Below are positions 17,268-26,489 of a stretch of DNA of 64,000 bases, piece by piece. The notes under the pieces were generated by a model, which was not told the origin of the DNA, did no database searches, and was given only the letters and a program-made list of their open reading frames with translations. A program made the position numbers and the translations under genes. The stretch spans positions 3,534,001 to 3,598,000 of the forward strand of contig NZ_OZ245846.1 of assembly GCF_965228935.1 (NCBI RefSeq), read 5' to 3'. Source of the DNA: Ulvibacterium sp965228935 (GTDB lineage Bacteria; Bacteroidota; Bacteroidia; Flavobacteriales; Flavobacteriaceae). Positions within the stretch are counted from its first letter, which is position 1, and each line of letters begins with the position of its first letter.

Positions 17268-17921
17268 ATGAAATTTTTTATAGACACGGCCAACTTGGAT
17301 CAAATACGGGAAGCCCAAGAGTTAGGGGTTTTGGATGGTGTAACCACAAATCCGTCCCTTATGGCAAAGGAGGGTATAACCGGACGGAACAATATCCTGA
17401 AACACTATGTGGATATTTGTACCATTGTGGATGGTGATGTTTCCGCCGAGGTCATTTCCACGGATTTTGACAGTATCATAAAGGAAGGGGAGGAACTCGC
17501 GGAACTGCATGAACAGATTGTGGTAAAGGTTCCGATGATCCGTGATGGTGTAAAGGCATTAAAATATTTTTCGGATAAAGGCATACGTACCAATTGTACC
17601 TTGGTTTTTTCCCCAGGGCAGGCCTTATTGGCCGCAAAGGCGGGAGCAAGCTATGTATCCCCCTTTATAGGTAGGTTGGACGATATTTCCACGGATGGAC
17701 TCAACCTCATTGCGGAAATCCGGCATATTTATGACAATTACGGTTTTGAGACCCAAATCCTGGCGGCATCCGTACGGCATACCATGCATGTAATAGATTG
17801 TGCCAAACTCGGGGCAGATGTCATGACCGGTCCCTTATCCTCTATAGAAGGACTCTTGAAACATCCCTTAACGGATATAGGACTGGAAAAATTCCTGGCC
17901 GATTACAAAAAGGGAAACTAG
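17268..17921 (+). CDS. Transaldolase / fructose-6-phosphate aldolase (TalC/FSA family)
   Basis: A 217-residue class I aldolase of the short transaldolase family. It forms a Schiff base with the ketose and moves a dihydroxyacetone unit in the non-oxidative pentose phosphate pathway. Landmarks are MKFFIDTANLDQIREA, the phosphate and substrate loop GVTTNPSLMAKEG, the Schiff-base lysine in IVVKVPM (about 86), NCTLVFSPGQALLAAKAGA and SPFIGRLDDI. The length separates it from the long TalA/TalB type. Whether it acts as a transaldolase or a fructose-6-phosphate aldolase cannot be decided by eye. A strong terminator follows. Confidence 0.92.
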   Translation: MKFFIDTANLDQIREAQELGVLDGVTTNPSLMAKEGITGRNNILKHYVDICTIVDGDVSAEVISTDFDSIIKEGEELAELHEQIVVKVPMIRDGVKALKYFSDKGIRTNCTLVFSPGQALLAAKAGASYVSPFIGRLDDISTDGLNLIAEIRHIYDNYGFETQILAASVRHTMHVIDCAKLGADVMTGPLSSIEGLLKHPLTDIGLEKFLADYKKGN

Positions 17922-17948
17922 GATAGTTCGCGTAGAAAATTCAACAAT

Positions 17949-17989
17949 AAAGCCTTTGGAAATTGTAGTTTTCCAAGGGCTTTCTTTTT
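17949..17989. terminator. Intrinsic terminator between the TalC-like gene and the 17988 gene
   Basis: AAAGCCTTTGGAAA (17949-17962) pairs with TTTTCCAAGGGCTTT (17969-17983) around a short loop, followed by CTTTTT. The stem has one mismatch or bulge. It sits between convergent genes and overlaps the stop codon of the minus-strand gene. Confidence 0.82.
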
Positions 17990-19373
17990 AGAAGGAGGAG
18001 GCGTACATGTTGGAGAATGCATCGACAATTTTGGCATCCTCCGTAATAATACACTTGTTCATCGGATAGATGACCAAGGCCTTTGTGGCTTCTTCGAAAT
18101 TCTCGGCCCTATATTGGTTGGCCTTGTCCAAATTCTTGGTTTCGATCATAACCCTCCACTTGGCATCATCTGTTTTTAAATTAATGCCAACAAACCTGTA
18201 TTTTGGCATTTTTAAGGATAGGTAGTTTGCCCTCCGGGTAATGTTATCAAAATGCCTTTTATCGGTTCCGGACCAAAAATAGAAGACGGTCTTGGTATCC
18301 TTGGCAATTTCCTTTAGGGAAATCTTTTCTCCTTCGCTGTTTAAAACATTGATATTGGGAATCTCCTTATCCGGCTGTATGTTGAGTATGCCCTCATAGA
18401 GTTCGTTGATTTCCGAAATATGCTTGTTATTGCTGGAGAGTCTATGAAATTCCTCGATGAACATTTTATTGTTTTCCTCTGTATCATGGATTTGCAGAAG
18501 ATAATCAAATGCAACGTTTCGGAACAGATTGTCCTTTAAATCCTTTTCCTCTACCAGACTATCGATAAGACCAAGTTTATGCATATTAAAATGCAAGTGG
18601 TTTTTGACCACATCGTTTTTAATACCGCATCCCTTGGAGCAACTCATATAGGACCGATTTCCAATATGATTGACCATGAAGTTGTAGTAGGGCCTCAGAT
18701 AGGTAAGGTCTTTGTTTTCAAAAGTGACGGTTTCCCTATAGTCGTAGAAATCGGCTGGTAGTTTGTCAACCACCTTGTTCCCTGTATAGGATTTGTGTTT
18801 AAATGGATACTTTTCCTTAAAAGTATAATAGTTGTACACGATGCTGGCCTCCGCAATCTCCCTTTCCTTTTCGGACCAATCCGATTCCTTGATTAAAATT
18901 TCCAGTTGATTTAGTTTGGATTGTTTTAGGGAATCGATTTTTTCATGGAATTCCTGAGGTTTCAATCTGTACATGGCATAAATCAAAGGCTCTTCGGCCT
19001 CATGTGCCAAAAAAAGCTCCAAAAGAAAATTGTTGATCTCATCACCGGAACCGGAAAACACCAACGATTCATCAAAATCCATGGTGTTGAGCCGTATCAA
19101 AAGACTATCGCCTTTCTCTAAATAAACATATTGGTACTCGGGATTGTGCTTAAAGTGATAGAGACCATTCTCGGGGGAATCCAACTCGAGGGAAAATCTA
19201 TTGTTTTTATCCAATCGGGCAGAATCGATAAGATTTTCGCCCTTATAAATAACGATATATTCACTAGTAGGGTTTACAATTTCTCCCGCGAAAAAGACGT
19301 TGTCCGATTTTTTTTCGGTCACACCACAACCCACTAAAACAAAAAGAAATAGATAACGTAAATGTTTATGCAT
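17988..19373 (-). CDS. Thioredoxin-fold lipoprotein lacking the CxxC pair
   Basis: A lipid-anchored periplasmic protein of about 461 residues (ATG 19373; the longer frame starts at TTG). The lipobox is VLVGC. Residues about 25-120 form a DUF4369-like beta domain (FFAGEIVNPTSEYIVIYKG). A long helical linker follows, and the last 130 residues have the TlpA/thioredoxin order: beta strand KTVFYFWSGTDKRHF, helix, YRFVGINLKTDD, and final strands KALVIYPMNKCIITEDAKIV. In active TlpA proteins the first strand is followed by W-C-x-x-C; here it is WSGTDK, so dithiol chemistry is unlikely. A cysteine-rich SCSKGCG stretch sits in the linker instead. Confidence 0.8.
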   Translation of the reverse strand: MHKHLRYLFLFVLVGCGVTEKKSDNVFFAGEIVNPTSEYIVIYKGENLIDSARLDKNNRFSLELDSPENGLYHFKHNPEYQYVYLEKGDSLLIRLNTMDFDESLVFSGSGDEINNFLLELFLAHEAEEPLIYAMYRLKPQEFHEKIDSLKQSKLNQLEILIKESDWSEKEREIAEASIVYNYYTFKEKYPFKHKSYTGNKVVDKLPADFYDYRETVTFENKDLTYLRPYYNFMVNHIGNRSYMSCSKGCGIKNDVVKNHLHFNMHKLGLIDSLVEEKDLKDNLFRNVAFDYLLQIHDTEENNKMFIEEFHRLSSNNKHISEINELYEGILNIQPDKEIPNINVLNSEGEKISLKEIAKDTKTVFYFWSGTDKRHFDNITRRANYLSLKMPKYRFVGINLKTDDAKWRVMIETKNLDKANQYRAENFEEATKALVIYPMNKCIITEDAKIVDAFSNMYASSF

Positions 19374-19497
19374 ATAAAAGTATCTATTGTGCAACGAACA
19401 AAATTAAGAAACCGGTATGCGCAAGGCTGTTAATAGCGAGTTAAAAATTAGACAGTTGCGTTAAGGTCATCGACAAACGACATGTTTAAAAAGATGA

Positions 19498-19530
19498 TTG
19501 TTTCCGGACCCATTTATTTCTTTATTTTTG
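19498..19530 (+). promoter_or_regulatory. Predicted promoter of the ABC-F gene
   Basis: TTG (19498-19500), 22 bases, TATTTTTG (19523-19530), an exact TAnnTTTG match with spacing at the long end of the usual range, 22 bases before the start codon. Confidence 0.5.
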
Positions 19531-19552
19531 CACAAAATTTTAAAAACAGCTT

Positions 19553-21181
19553 ATGTTATCCGTATCAAATCTATCGGTGCAGTTTGGAAAAAGAGTCTTG
19601 TTCGATGAGGTAAATGTGTCCTTTACCCAGGGAAATTGCTATGGGATTATTGGGGCAAATGGGGCGGGAAAATCCACCTTCCTTAGGATACTTTCCGGCC
19701 AAAATGAACCTACATCCGGGCATGTGCAATTGGAACCTGGTAAACGTATGTCCATTTTGGAACAGAATCATAATGCCTATGATGAGTTTAATGTTTTGGA
19801 AACGGTAGTTATGGGCAACAAGCCCCTTTTTGCCATAAAGCAGGAAATAGATGCCCTGTATGCCGACTATACGGATGAAAATGCGGATAAGATAGGGGAG
19901 CTACAGGTTCAATTCGAAGAAATGAATGGATGGAACGCCGATAGCGATGCGGCCGCCCTATTGTCCAACCTAGGGATATCCGAGGAATTGCACTATACCA
20001 TCATGGCCGAACTGGATTCCAAGTTAAAGGTACGTGTGCTTTTGGCACAAGCCCTTTTTGGCAATCCGGATGTACTGATAATGGACGAGCCCACCAATGA
20101 CTTGGACTATGACACCATACAATGGTTGGAAAACTTTTTGGCCGACTATGAAAATACGGTCATTGTGGTATCCCATGACCGTCATTTTTTGGATGCGGTA
20201 TGTACCCATATTGCGGATATCGATTTTGGTAAGATAAATTTGTATTCCGGCAATTATACATTTTGGTATGAAAGCAGTCAGTTGGCCGCCCGGCAGAGAG
20301 CACAACAGAATAAAAAAGCGGAGGAAAAAGCCAAGGAATTACAGGAGTTCATTGCCCGATTTAGTGCCAATGTGGCCAAAAGTAAACAAGCCACTTCCCG
20401 AAAGAAAATGCTATCAAAGCTTAAGGTAGACGATATAAAACCCTCTAGTAGAAGATATCCCGCCATTATTTTTGAAAGGGAACGTGAAGCTGGGGATCAG
20501 ATACTGAACATTAACGGTTTGGCCGCCTCCTCCGAGGATGGGGAAATCCTTTTTGAAAAGGTAAACATCAACTTGGCCAAGCAGGACAAGGTGGCATTGA
20601 TTTCAAAGGATTCCAGAGCTACCACAGCTTTTTACGAAATCTTGAACGGGAAGAGAAAAGCACAACAAGGAACATATCAATGGGGTATTACCACTACACA
20701 ATCCTATTTGCCCGTAGACAATTCGGAATACTTTGTTGAAGACATCAATTTAGTCGATTGGTTGCGGCAATGGGCCAAGACCGAGGAAGAACGTGAAGAA
20801 GTATATATCCGGGGATTTTTGGGAAAAATGTTGTTCAGCGGGGAAGAGGCCCTAAAAAAATGTACCGTACTGTCCGGAGGGGAAAAAGTTAGGTGTATGC
20901 TCAGTAGGATGATGATGCTCCGGGCCAATGTGTTGCTGTTGGACGAACCTACCAATCATTTGGATCTGGAAAGTATTACCACCTTCAACAACTCGCTCAA
21001 AAATTTTAAGGGAACGGTCATTTTTACCACCCATGACCATGAATTTGCCCAAACCGTTGCCAATAGGATAATAGAATTGACCCCCAAGGGCAACATTGAC
21101 AGATATTTGACGTTTGATGAATATATGTCGGACAAGGCTATACGGGAACAACGGGAAAAAATGTATACGGTGCCGGTGTAG
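19553..21181 (+). CDS. ABC-F family ATPase with one degenerate nucleotide site
   Basis: A soluble tandem-ABC protein of 542 residues without membrane domain, of the ribosome-acting ABC-F group. NBD1 has a good Walker A, GANGAGKST (about 35-43), and Walker B VLIMDEPTNDLD, but its signature region reads ELDSKLKVRVLLAQAL with no LSGG. The linker (about 240-300) is Lys/Ala-rich, as in ABC-F proteins. NBD2 has the reverse: its Walker A position reads LISKDSRATT, whereas its signature LSGGEKVRCMLS and Walker B VLLLDEPTNHLD are intact. Because each ATP site pairs Walker A of one domain with the signature of the other, one complete site and one dead site result. Confidence 0.9.
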   Translation: MLSVSNLSVQFGKRVLFDEVNVSFTQGNCYGIIGANGAGKSTFLRILSGQNEPTSGHVQLEPGKRMSILEQNHNAYDEFNVLETVVMGNKPLFAIKQEIDALYADYTDENADKIGELQVQFEEMNGWNADSDAAALLSNLGISEELHYTIMAELDSKLKVRVLLAQALFGNPDVLIMDEPTNDLDYDTIQWLENFLADYENTVIVVSHDRHFLDAVCTHIADIDFGKINLYSGNYTFWYESSQLAARQRAQQNKKAEEKAKELQEFIARFSANVAKSKQATSRKKMLSKLKVDDIKPSSRRYPAIIFEREREAGDQILNINGLAASSEDGEILFEKVNINLAKQDKVALISKDSRATTAFYEILNGKRKAQQGTYQWGITTTQSYLPVDNSEYFVEDINLVDWLRQWAKTEEEREEVYIRGFLGKMLFSGEEALKKCTVLSGGEKVRCMLSRMMMLRANVLLLDEPTNHLDLESITTFNNSLKNFKGTVIFTTHDHEFAQTVANRIIELTPKGNIDRYLTFDEYMSDKAIREQREKMYTVPV

Positions 21182-21207
21182 TTTTGTAGACCCCAAATTC
21201 CTACATC

Positions 21208-22353
21208 ATGAAGACCTACAAGATTTTTTACGTGCTATGGGCATGCTGGGTCGTTGTTGGCTGCAGCAAATCAGAAGACGGGGGAACTTTGAACGGGGAG
21301 AGCCCTCCCGATTCTCCTGGAACAAAAGCGGATTATACCTTGCTTCTCCAAAAAGAGGGAATACTTACAAGTATCTTGTTGAATGCGGAAACCGAGGCGA
21401 TTACGGTAAACCCTACCGAAAGCCCTTTTCCGAACATTACGTTTCCGGAACTCACCTATACGGACGGTCACTTGTTGGGCCTATACCAGAAGAAAACCCT
21501 TTGTGAGGGAAGGATTATGACCTACGATTTTAAAGAGGACCAATCCCAGGAAATGGAAATCTTTATGGACTTGGAGGACTGCAATCTTACGGCCAATGCC
21601 ATTGCCCGTTCAGAAGACACTTTTTATGTAGCCTACCAATTGGAGATCACCTCCAAAGAGACGGCTTATTTTGTTCGGATATTGGACTTGAATTCCGATG
21701 AATCCGAATTTACGGATATTGAGCTGGACAAAAAGCCTGTGCAAATGGTAATGGCCAGCAACCGGCTGTTTATCCTTACCCTGGATGAGGAGATAACGGA
21801 TGAATACGCCCTTTCCGTAATGGACACGAATACCAAACTATTGATACATGAAATGGATTTGGGTTTTGATGTACGCCGGATCTTCAAGACGCCGGAAAAG
21901 GACATCATCATTAGTTACGACGAATTGCATACCACATTGGACAGTGCCACCATGTCGTTTAAATATACCCAATATGATGAAGGTACGGAACCCAATTTTA
22001 TGGAATCGGATTTCGAGTACTTTGATGACAGCGGCAAAATGTATTATGAAATGCTATCGGGATCTAACAGTATGTATCCCTTTATTCCGGCGGTTTATGA
22101 TTTCAAGGCAAGTTTGGGGGTGCTGTATGCCTTTGAAAATTTTTTGACGGAGACCCAGCGGGATTTCGAGTTTGAAATTGAAAGTACGTCATTAGTAAGC
22201 TATGATGAGAAAAATGGATTAATTCTGGTAGGATACAAAAAAAACTCGGGTGATGATAAAGGTGGCCTCCTTAGAATAAAGCCCATACCCAATCCTGAAT
22301 TTATTGACAATTTGGATTTGGAAGGAGTACCTTTCCAAATATTCGTAGAATAA
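21208..22353 (+). CDS. Uncharacterised lipoprotein, probable beta-propeller
   Basis: A 381-residue exported lipoprotein with lipobox VVVGC (about 15-19) followed by the acidic, Ser/Gly/Pro-rich spacer SKSEDGGTLNGESPPDSPG. The rest is rich in beta strands separated by Asp/Gly turns (TYTDGHLLGLYQKKT, VRILDLNSDESEF, DYEL-like strands), consistent with a repeating beta-propeller of the kind found in many Bacteroidota lipoproteins. No catalytic motif is seen and the function is unknown. It begins 27 bases after the ABC-F stop codon, so the two may be co-transcribed, and it is closed by a strong terminator. Confidence 0.75.
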   Translation: MKTYKIFYVLWACWVVVGCSKSEDGGTLNGESPPDSPGTKADYTLLLQKEGILTSILLNAETEAITVNPTESPFPNITFPELTYTDGHLLGLYQKKTLCEGRIMTYDFKEDQSQEMEIFMDLEDCNLTANAIARSEDTFYVAYQLEITSKETAYFVRILDLNSDESEFTDIELDKKPVQMVMASNRLFILTLDEEITDEYALSVMDTNTKLLIHEMDLGFDVRRIFKTPEKDIIISYDELHTTLDSATMSFKYTQYDEGTEPNFMESDFEYFDDSGKMYYEMLSGSNSMYPFIPAVYDFKASLGVLYAFENFLTETQRDFEFEIESTSLVSYDEKNGLILVGYKKNSGDDKGGLLRIKPIPNPEFIDNLDLEGVPFQIFVE

Positions 22354-22377
22354 AAATTTTGTATTATTTAAAAAAAG

Positions 22378-22405
22378 AAAATGCCCCTTTCAAAGGGGCA
22401 TTTTT
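22378..22405. terminator. Bidirectional intrinsic terminator
   Basis: AAAATGCCCC and GGGGCATTTTT pair around a short CTTTCAAAG tip, giving a GC-rich stem with A and T flanks. It separates the convergent genes ending at 22353 and 22426. Confidence 0.85.
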
Positions 22406-22425
22406 GGTAGTATTCCGAACCTGGA

Positions 22426-23217
22426 CTAGGCGTTGAAATACTTACTATTCCATATGGCAGGGCTAAAATTTTTACCCAAGGCGAAACCATAAAAAATAAC
22501 TACTGCCGCAATGGATTTGAACATGAAAAAGTAGATAATCCAGAATTCGGCATTGGAACTGGATTTTGAAAACAATCCATTCGGGACCAAAAGGGTCACC
22601 AAATAGCTGGCTGCCAAAACCAAGAGGGTCAGATTTACAATACTCTTAAACGGCCACATAAGGGCTCTCCTAAGAGGATGTAGGTCGTTGCCCCATTTAT
22701 GGATTAGATAGAAGTAGTCGTTTCCTATTGGGACCAAAAGCAAGGGATCATCTTTGTCCGCTAGTTTAAAAAGCTTGGAAGGGGCAATGATTTTATAGCC
22801 TTGGATTTCAATCTTGTGTTCTTTTTCCAATTCTTTGATTTTGGAAATCGCCCTATTGGGGATTTCGCCCTTAAAGTACTTTGAATCCAGGAAGCGCAAG
22901 CGATATTCGATACAAATTTTCTTGATATGGGATAGGTGGTAAATTTTCTTTGTGTCTAGCAAATCGAAATCGAAGTGATTGATAATAGTTGATTTACCAC
23001 CGGATAAATTATCATGTATCCGTTCCGTACTTTGTTGATCCTCTTCCAGTATCCGAAAGACTTCATCCAAGATTTTTTCGGAATTCTTGGTACCTTTTAC
23101 GGCTTTGCCAAGCTTTTCCTCGATGTTTGTTCTTTTTAATAACATTCTTTTTCTTTTAGCAATTGTCTCAAATTTAAACATTTCCCAATTGAAAAATTTA
23201 GTCGAATAGGTACGCAT
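22426..23217 (-). CDS. Uncharacterised membrane protein, 263 residues
   Basis: I do not recognise the family. The first two thirds are hydrophilic and very basic, with a long helical region (KRKRMLLKRTNIEEKLGKAVKG, then KILDEVFRILEEDQQSTERIHD). A beta-rich segment follows (YKIIAPSKLFKLADKDDPLLLVPIGNDYFYLIHKWG). Two hydrophobic segments near the C-terminus (about 188-210, SIVNLTLLVLAASYLVTLLV, and about 225-247, IIYFFMFKSIAAVVIFYGFA) look like a membrane hairpin. There is no signal peptide, so the N-terminal part is probably cytoplasmic. It is convergent with the 21208 lipoprotein gene and divergent from the fasciclin gene. Confidence 0.7.
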   Translation of the reverse strand: MRTYSTKFFNWEMFKFETIAKRKRMLLKRTNIEEKLGKAVKGTKNSEKILDEVFRILEEDQQSTERIHDNLSGGKSTIINHFDFDLLDTKKIYHLSHIKKICIEYRLRFLDSKYFKGEIPNRAISKIKELEKEHKIEIQGYKIIAPSKLFKLADKDDPLLLVPIGNDYFYLIHKWGNDLHPLRRALMWPFKSIVNLTLLVLAASYLVTLLVPNGLFSKSSSNAEFWIIYFFMFKSIAAVVIFYGFALGKNFSPAIWNSKYFNA

Positions 23218-23292
23218 TGTTAATATTATGTTAATTTATATGGGAAAGAGTTTTTGTTCACGGAATAACCTTGGGATTTTGATATATTGTCA

Positions 23293-23311
23293 ATGAAACC
23301 TTATGTTTCAT
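23293..23311. promoter_or_regulatory. Perfect inverted repeat upstream of the fasciclin gene
   Basis: ATGAAAC (23293-23299), five bases, GTTTCAT (23305-23311): a 7-bp perfect dyad in the divergent gap, 38 bases before the fasciclin ATG. It is a candidate operator with no further support. Confidence 0.35.
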
Positions 23312-23348
23312 CCATATCTTGTTTTATTGCCCCAAAATTCTTAATCCT

Positions 23349-23915
23349 ATGAAATGTTTGGTTTCTATCATTCCCTTGTTTTCCCTGCTCTTTTCCTTAT
23401 TTTCTTTAGCTCAAGGAAATACATCCATAACTGCCGAAGCACGGTTTTCCAAAATGGATCCCCAAAAATCCATAATCAGGAATACTGAAAACTCCCAAAA
23501 CCATAAAACCCTTTCAACTGTCATGAAGGCAGCGGACTTGGAAGAGACCTTGGGCTATGACGGTCCTTTTACCGTATTTGCACCATCGGACAAGGCTTTT
23601 GAAAAGTTCTCCATTGGGAAAGTAACCCAGCTACTAAGCCCCGAGAACAAAGAAGATTTAAAGGCCCTACTTACCTATCATATCATTGCAGGAAAGCTTA
23701 CGGCCTCACAAATTCTCAAGGCCATGTGTAGGGGAAATGGCCGAGCTGTTTTTACTACGGTCCAAGGGAAGGAGATTGTCGCAACCATGGAAGGGATCGA
23801 TATTGTCCTAACAGACGATTTTGGCAATTCCGCAAGGATTACCACTGCGGACGCCAACCAATGCAATGGGGTTATTCACGAAATAGACAGTGTTATCGTC
23901 CCTCGACAAATGTGA
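23349..23915 (+). CDS. Secreted fasciclin-domain protein
   Basis: A 188-residue exported protein. The frame extends to a TTG ten codons upstream, but ATG 23349 begins a signal peptide (MKCLVSIIPLFSLLFSLFSLA, cleaved after about residue 22). One FAS1 domain fills the rest. Its H1 motif reads TVFAPSDKAFEKF, the tail of the central strands is LLTYHIIAGKL, and the H2-like end NGVIHEIDSVIVP is intact. FAS1 domains mediate cell-surface adhesion and are frequent single-domain exported proteins in Bacteroidota; the partner is unknown. It is convergent with pheT, with seven bases between the stops. Confidence 0.9.
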   Translation: MKCLVSIIPLFSLLFSLFSLAQGNTSITAEARFSKMDPQKSIIRNTENSQNHKTLSTVMKAADLEETLGYDGPFTVFAPSDKAFEKFSIGKVTQLLSPENKEDLKALLTYHIIAGKLTASQILKAMCRGNGRAVFTTVQGKEIVATMEGIDIVLTDDFGNSARITTADANQCNGVIHEIDSVIVPRQM

Positions 23916-23922
23916 TAATTTC

Positions 23923-26331
23923 CTAACGAAGCTCGGCACCAAGTTCGATCTCGTACGTGTGTTGTAACTTGCCCATAATTCTATCTATTTGTTTATCCGT
24001 CAGAGTGCCTTTTTCATCTTGTAGCGTAAAGCTTACGGCGTACGATTTTTTGCCATCGGGCAGTTTTTTGCCGGTATAAACATCAAAGAGTGCGATATTC
24101 TTGATTAGTTTTTTTTCTGTTTTTAGCCCTAAATCATGAACTTGGTCAAAAGTTATTTTCTCGTCCAACAACAAGGCAAAATCGCGCTTTACCTCAGGAT
24201 ATTTAGGGACTTCCCGATGATTTATCCTCCCTTTTTTCGCATAGGAAATAATGTTGTCCCAATTGAAATCCGCATATAGGACTTCCTGTTTTATATCAAG
24301 CGGCTTTAGAACCGATGCTTTGAGGATGCCTAAAACCACGAATTCCTTTTCCTGTCCTTTTAAGGAAATACCTTCAGAGATAAAATTATTTTCCGATGGG
24401 CCGGAAGTCAATTCCCGGATTCCAAGCCGCGACAAAACATTTTCCACAATGGACTTTAGATAAAAGAAATCCGTTTTTTGGGTAGATAGTATCCAATTGC
24501 CGGGATTCCTATTGCCCGTTAGGAACAAGCACAAATGCTTACGCTCGTTGTATGTATCCCCTGTTTTAAAATACGTTTTTCCGAATTCGAAAAGTTTTAG
24601 ATCCGGTCTTTTTCTGTTGAGGTTATGGGATATTACCTCCAATCCATTATAGACCATGGATTTCCGTAGAACGGAGAGATCGGAACTCAATGGGTTCAAT
24701 AGGGTTACAGTCTCCTCGGTCATTTCATATTCTGGAGAAGTAAGGCTATTGGTCAGTATCTCAAAAAAACCTTGGGAGGCCAGTAAATTCCCTACAGTAT
24801 TCTGAATTTTATAATCCTCAAATTTTGAGGTAGGCGCGATGGATGCATTCAATTTTTTTCCAAAGGCTATATTGTTGTAGCCATATATCCTCAAAATTTC
24901 CTCAATAACATCCACTTCACGTTGTACATCGACGCGATAGGAAGGTATTACTACGCCCAATCCCGCTTCAGTCACATTTTTTACCTTAATTTCAAGAGAA
25001 GCGAGAATGGATTTTATGGAGTCCTTTGGAATTTCCTGTCCGATGAGGTCATTGATCTTGTTAAAAGCCAAGAAGACCTGATAATCCTCCTTCTTCTTGG
25101 GGTAAAGATCGATAACATCCGATGTAATATCACCTCCCGCTATTTCCTTAATAAGGATAGCGGCTCGTTTTAGGGCATATTCCACATTTTCGATATCGAT
25201 GCCACGTTCAAAACGAAAGGAAGCGTCCGTATTTAAACCGTGTCTCTTTGCGGATTTCCGGATAGAGACCGGATCAAAATAGGCGCTTTCCAGGAAAATC
25301 GATGTGGTATCCTCTGTGACACCTGAATAAATTCCCCCAAAAACCCCGGCTATACACATGGGTTTTTCCATGTCGCATATCATCAGATCCTCTTCATGTA
25401 ATTCCCTTTCCTCACCATCCAAAGTGGTAAACTTTGTGCCTTTAGGCAAGGTCTTTACAACAACTTTTTTACCATGGATCCGATTGGCATCAAAGGCATG
25501 AAGGGGTTGTCCCAATTCGTGTAGCACGTAATTGGTGGCATCCACTATATTATTTATGGGTTTAAGGCCAATGGCCCTTAATCTATTTTGCAACCATGTA
25601 GGGGAGGACTGTACGATAAGATTGCTTAGCGTAATACCACAATAACGTGGGGCCAGCTCTGGATTCTCTACGGCTATGTCTATTTTAAGTGACCGGTTGT
25701 CTACGTTAAAATGGCTTACCGGAGGCGTAATCAACTCCAGTTGTATATCTCTTTCCGTAAGACCTGCCTTTAAATCGCGTGCTACCCCAAAATGGCTCAT
25801 GGCATCGGCACGGTTGGGCGTAAGTCCTATTTCAAAGACCTCATCGTTTTCGATCTCAAAAACTTCGGAACAGGGTGTTCCAGGTTCCAAACCCTTACTA
25901 AGTACCAAAATGCCGTCGTGATTGTCACCAAGTCCCAACTCATCTTCCGCACATATCATACCCTGACTTTCCTCACCCCTTATTTTGCCTTTTTTTATAG
26001 TCCAGGAATCACCATCGCTTGTATAAAGTGTGGTACCTAAAGTGGCTACCGGAACTTTTTGATCTTTTGCCACGTTTGGGGCTCCACAGACAATTTGCAG
26101 CGGTTCGTCAAGTCCTATATCCACCGTGGTTAATTTGAGCCTATCCGCATTGGGATGCTTTTCACAGCTAAGTACATGGCCGACAACAACGCCTTTTAAG
26201 CTGCCTTTTACGGACTCAAAAGCGGTAATGCCCTCCACTTCAAGGCCTAAATCCGTCAAAAGTTCGGCGGTTCGTCTCGATGTCCAGTCTAATTTTAGGA
26301 ATTGTTTCAACCAGTTGTAAGAGATATTCAT
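23923..26331 (-). CDS. pheT: Phenylalanine-tRNA ligase beta subunit
   Basis: The beta subunit of the heterotetrameric cytoplasmic enzyme that charges tRNA-Phe. The 802 residues match the family. In order: N-terminal MNISYNWLKQFL, a tRNA-binding OB domain (about 40-150) with VVGHVLSCEKHPNADRLKL, a B3/B4 editing domain (about 215-390) with RYCGITLSNL and ASFRFERGID, a B5 domain, the catalytic-like core (FFEILTNSL), and a C-terminal FDX-ACB anticodon-binding domain (KYPEVKRDFALLLDEKITF). The alpha subunit gene is not adjacent in the window, so pheS must be elsewhere, as is common in this phylum. The 158 bases upstream hold no recognisable feature. Confidence 0.98.
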   Translation of the reverse strand: MNISYNWLKQFLKLDWTSRRTAELLTDLGLEVEGITAFESVKGSLKGVVVGHVLSCEKHPNADRLKLTTVDIGLDEPLQIVCGAPNVAKDQKVPVATLGTTLYTSDGDSWTIKKGKIRGEESQGMICAEDELGLGDNHDGILVLSKGLEPGTPCSEVFEIENDEVFEIGLTPNRADAMSHFGVARDLKAGLTERDIQLELITPPVSHFNVDNRSLKIDIAVENPELAPRYCGITLSNLIVQSSPTWLQNRLRAIGLKPINNIVDATNYVLHELGQPLHAFDANRIHGKKVVVKTLPKGTKFTTLDGEERELHEEDLMICDMEKPMCIAGVFGGIYSGVTEDTTSIFLESAYFDPVSIRKSAKRHGLNTDASFRFERGIDIENVEYALKRAAILIKEIAGGDITSDVIDLYPKKKEDYQVFLAFNKINDLIGQEIPKDSIKSILASLEIKVKNVTEAGLGVVIPSYRVDVQREVDVIEEILRIYGYNNIAFGKKLNASIAPTSKFEDYKIQNTVGNLLASQGFFEILTNSLTSPEYEMTEETVTLLNPLSSDLSVLRKSMVYNGLEVISHNLNRKRPDLKLFEFGKTYFKTGDTYNERKHLCLFLTGNRNPGNWILSTQKTDFFYLKSIVENVLSRLGIRELTSGPSENNFISEGISLKGQEKEFVVLGILKASVLKPLDIKQEVLYADFNWDNIISYAKKGRINHREVPKYPEVKRDFALLLDEKITFDQVHDLGLKTEKKLIKNIALFDVYTGKKLPDGKKSYAVSFTLQDEKGTLTDKQIDRIMGKLQHTYEIELGAELR

Positions 26332-26489
26332 CAGTCGGTTTTAGAACGCGTAAAGATAAAACAATGCACTAAGACATTCAATACAGATTCTAGTGAATTG
26401 TTCCATACCTGATAGGGAAAGTGGCATAATAGTCCTAAGTCCCGGAAATATGAAGAAAACGGAAAGGAAATTGAAATCTATTATGCGAA

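Noticed and set aside
22426..23217. NLSGGKSTI in the membrane protein as an ABC signature or P-loop
   Set aside because: No Walker A/B partners, no ABC fold order, and the residue spacing does not fit a P-loop.
26332..26489. Possible tRNA in the pheT-leuB gap
   Set aside because: No cloverleaf or TTCGA-type T-loop found on either strand.
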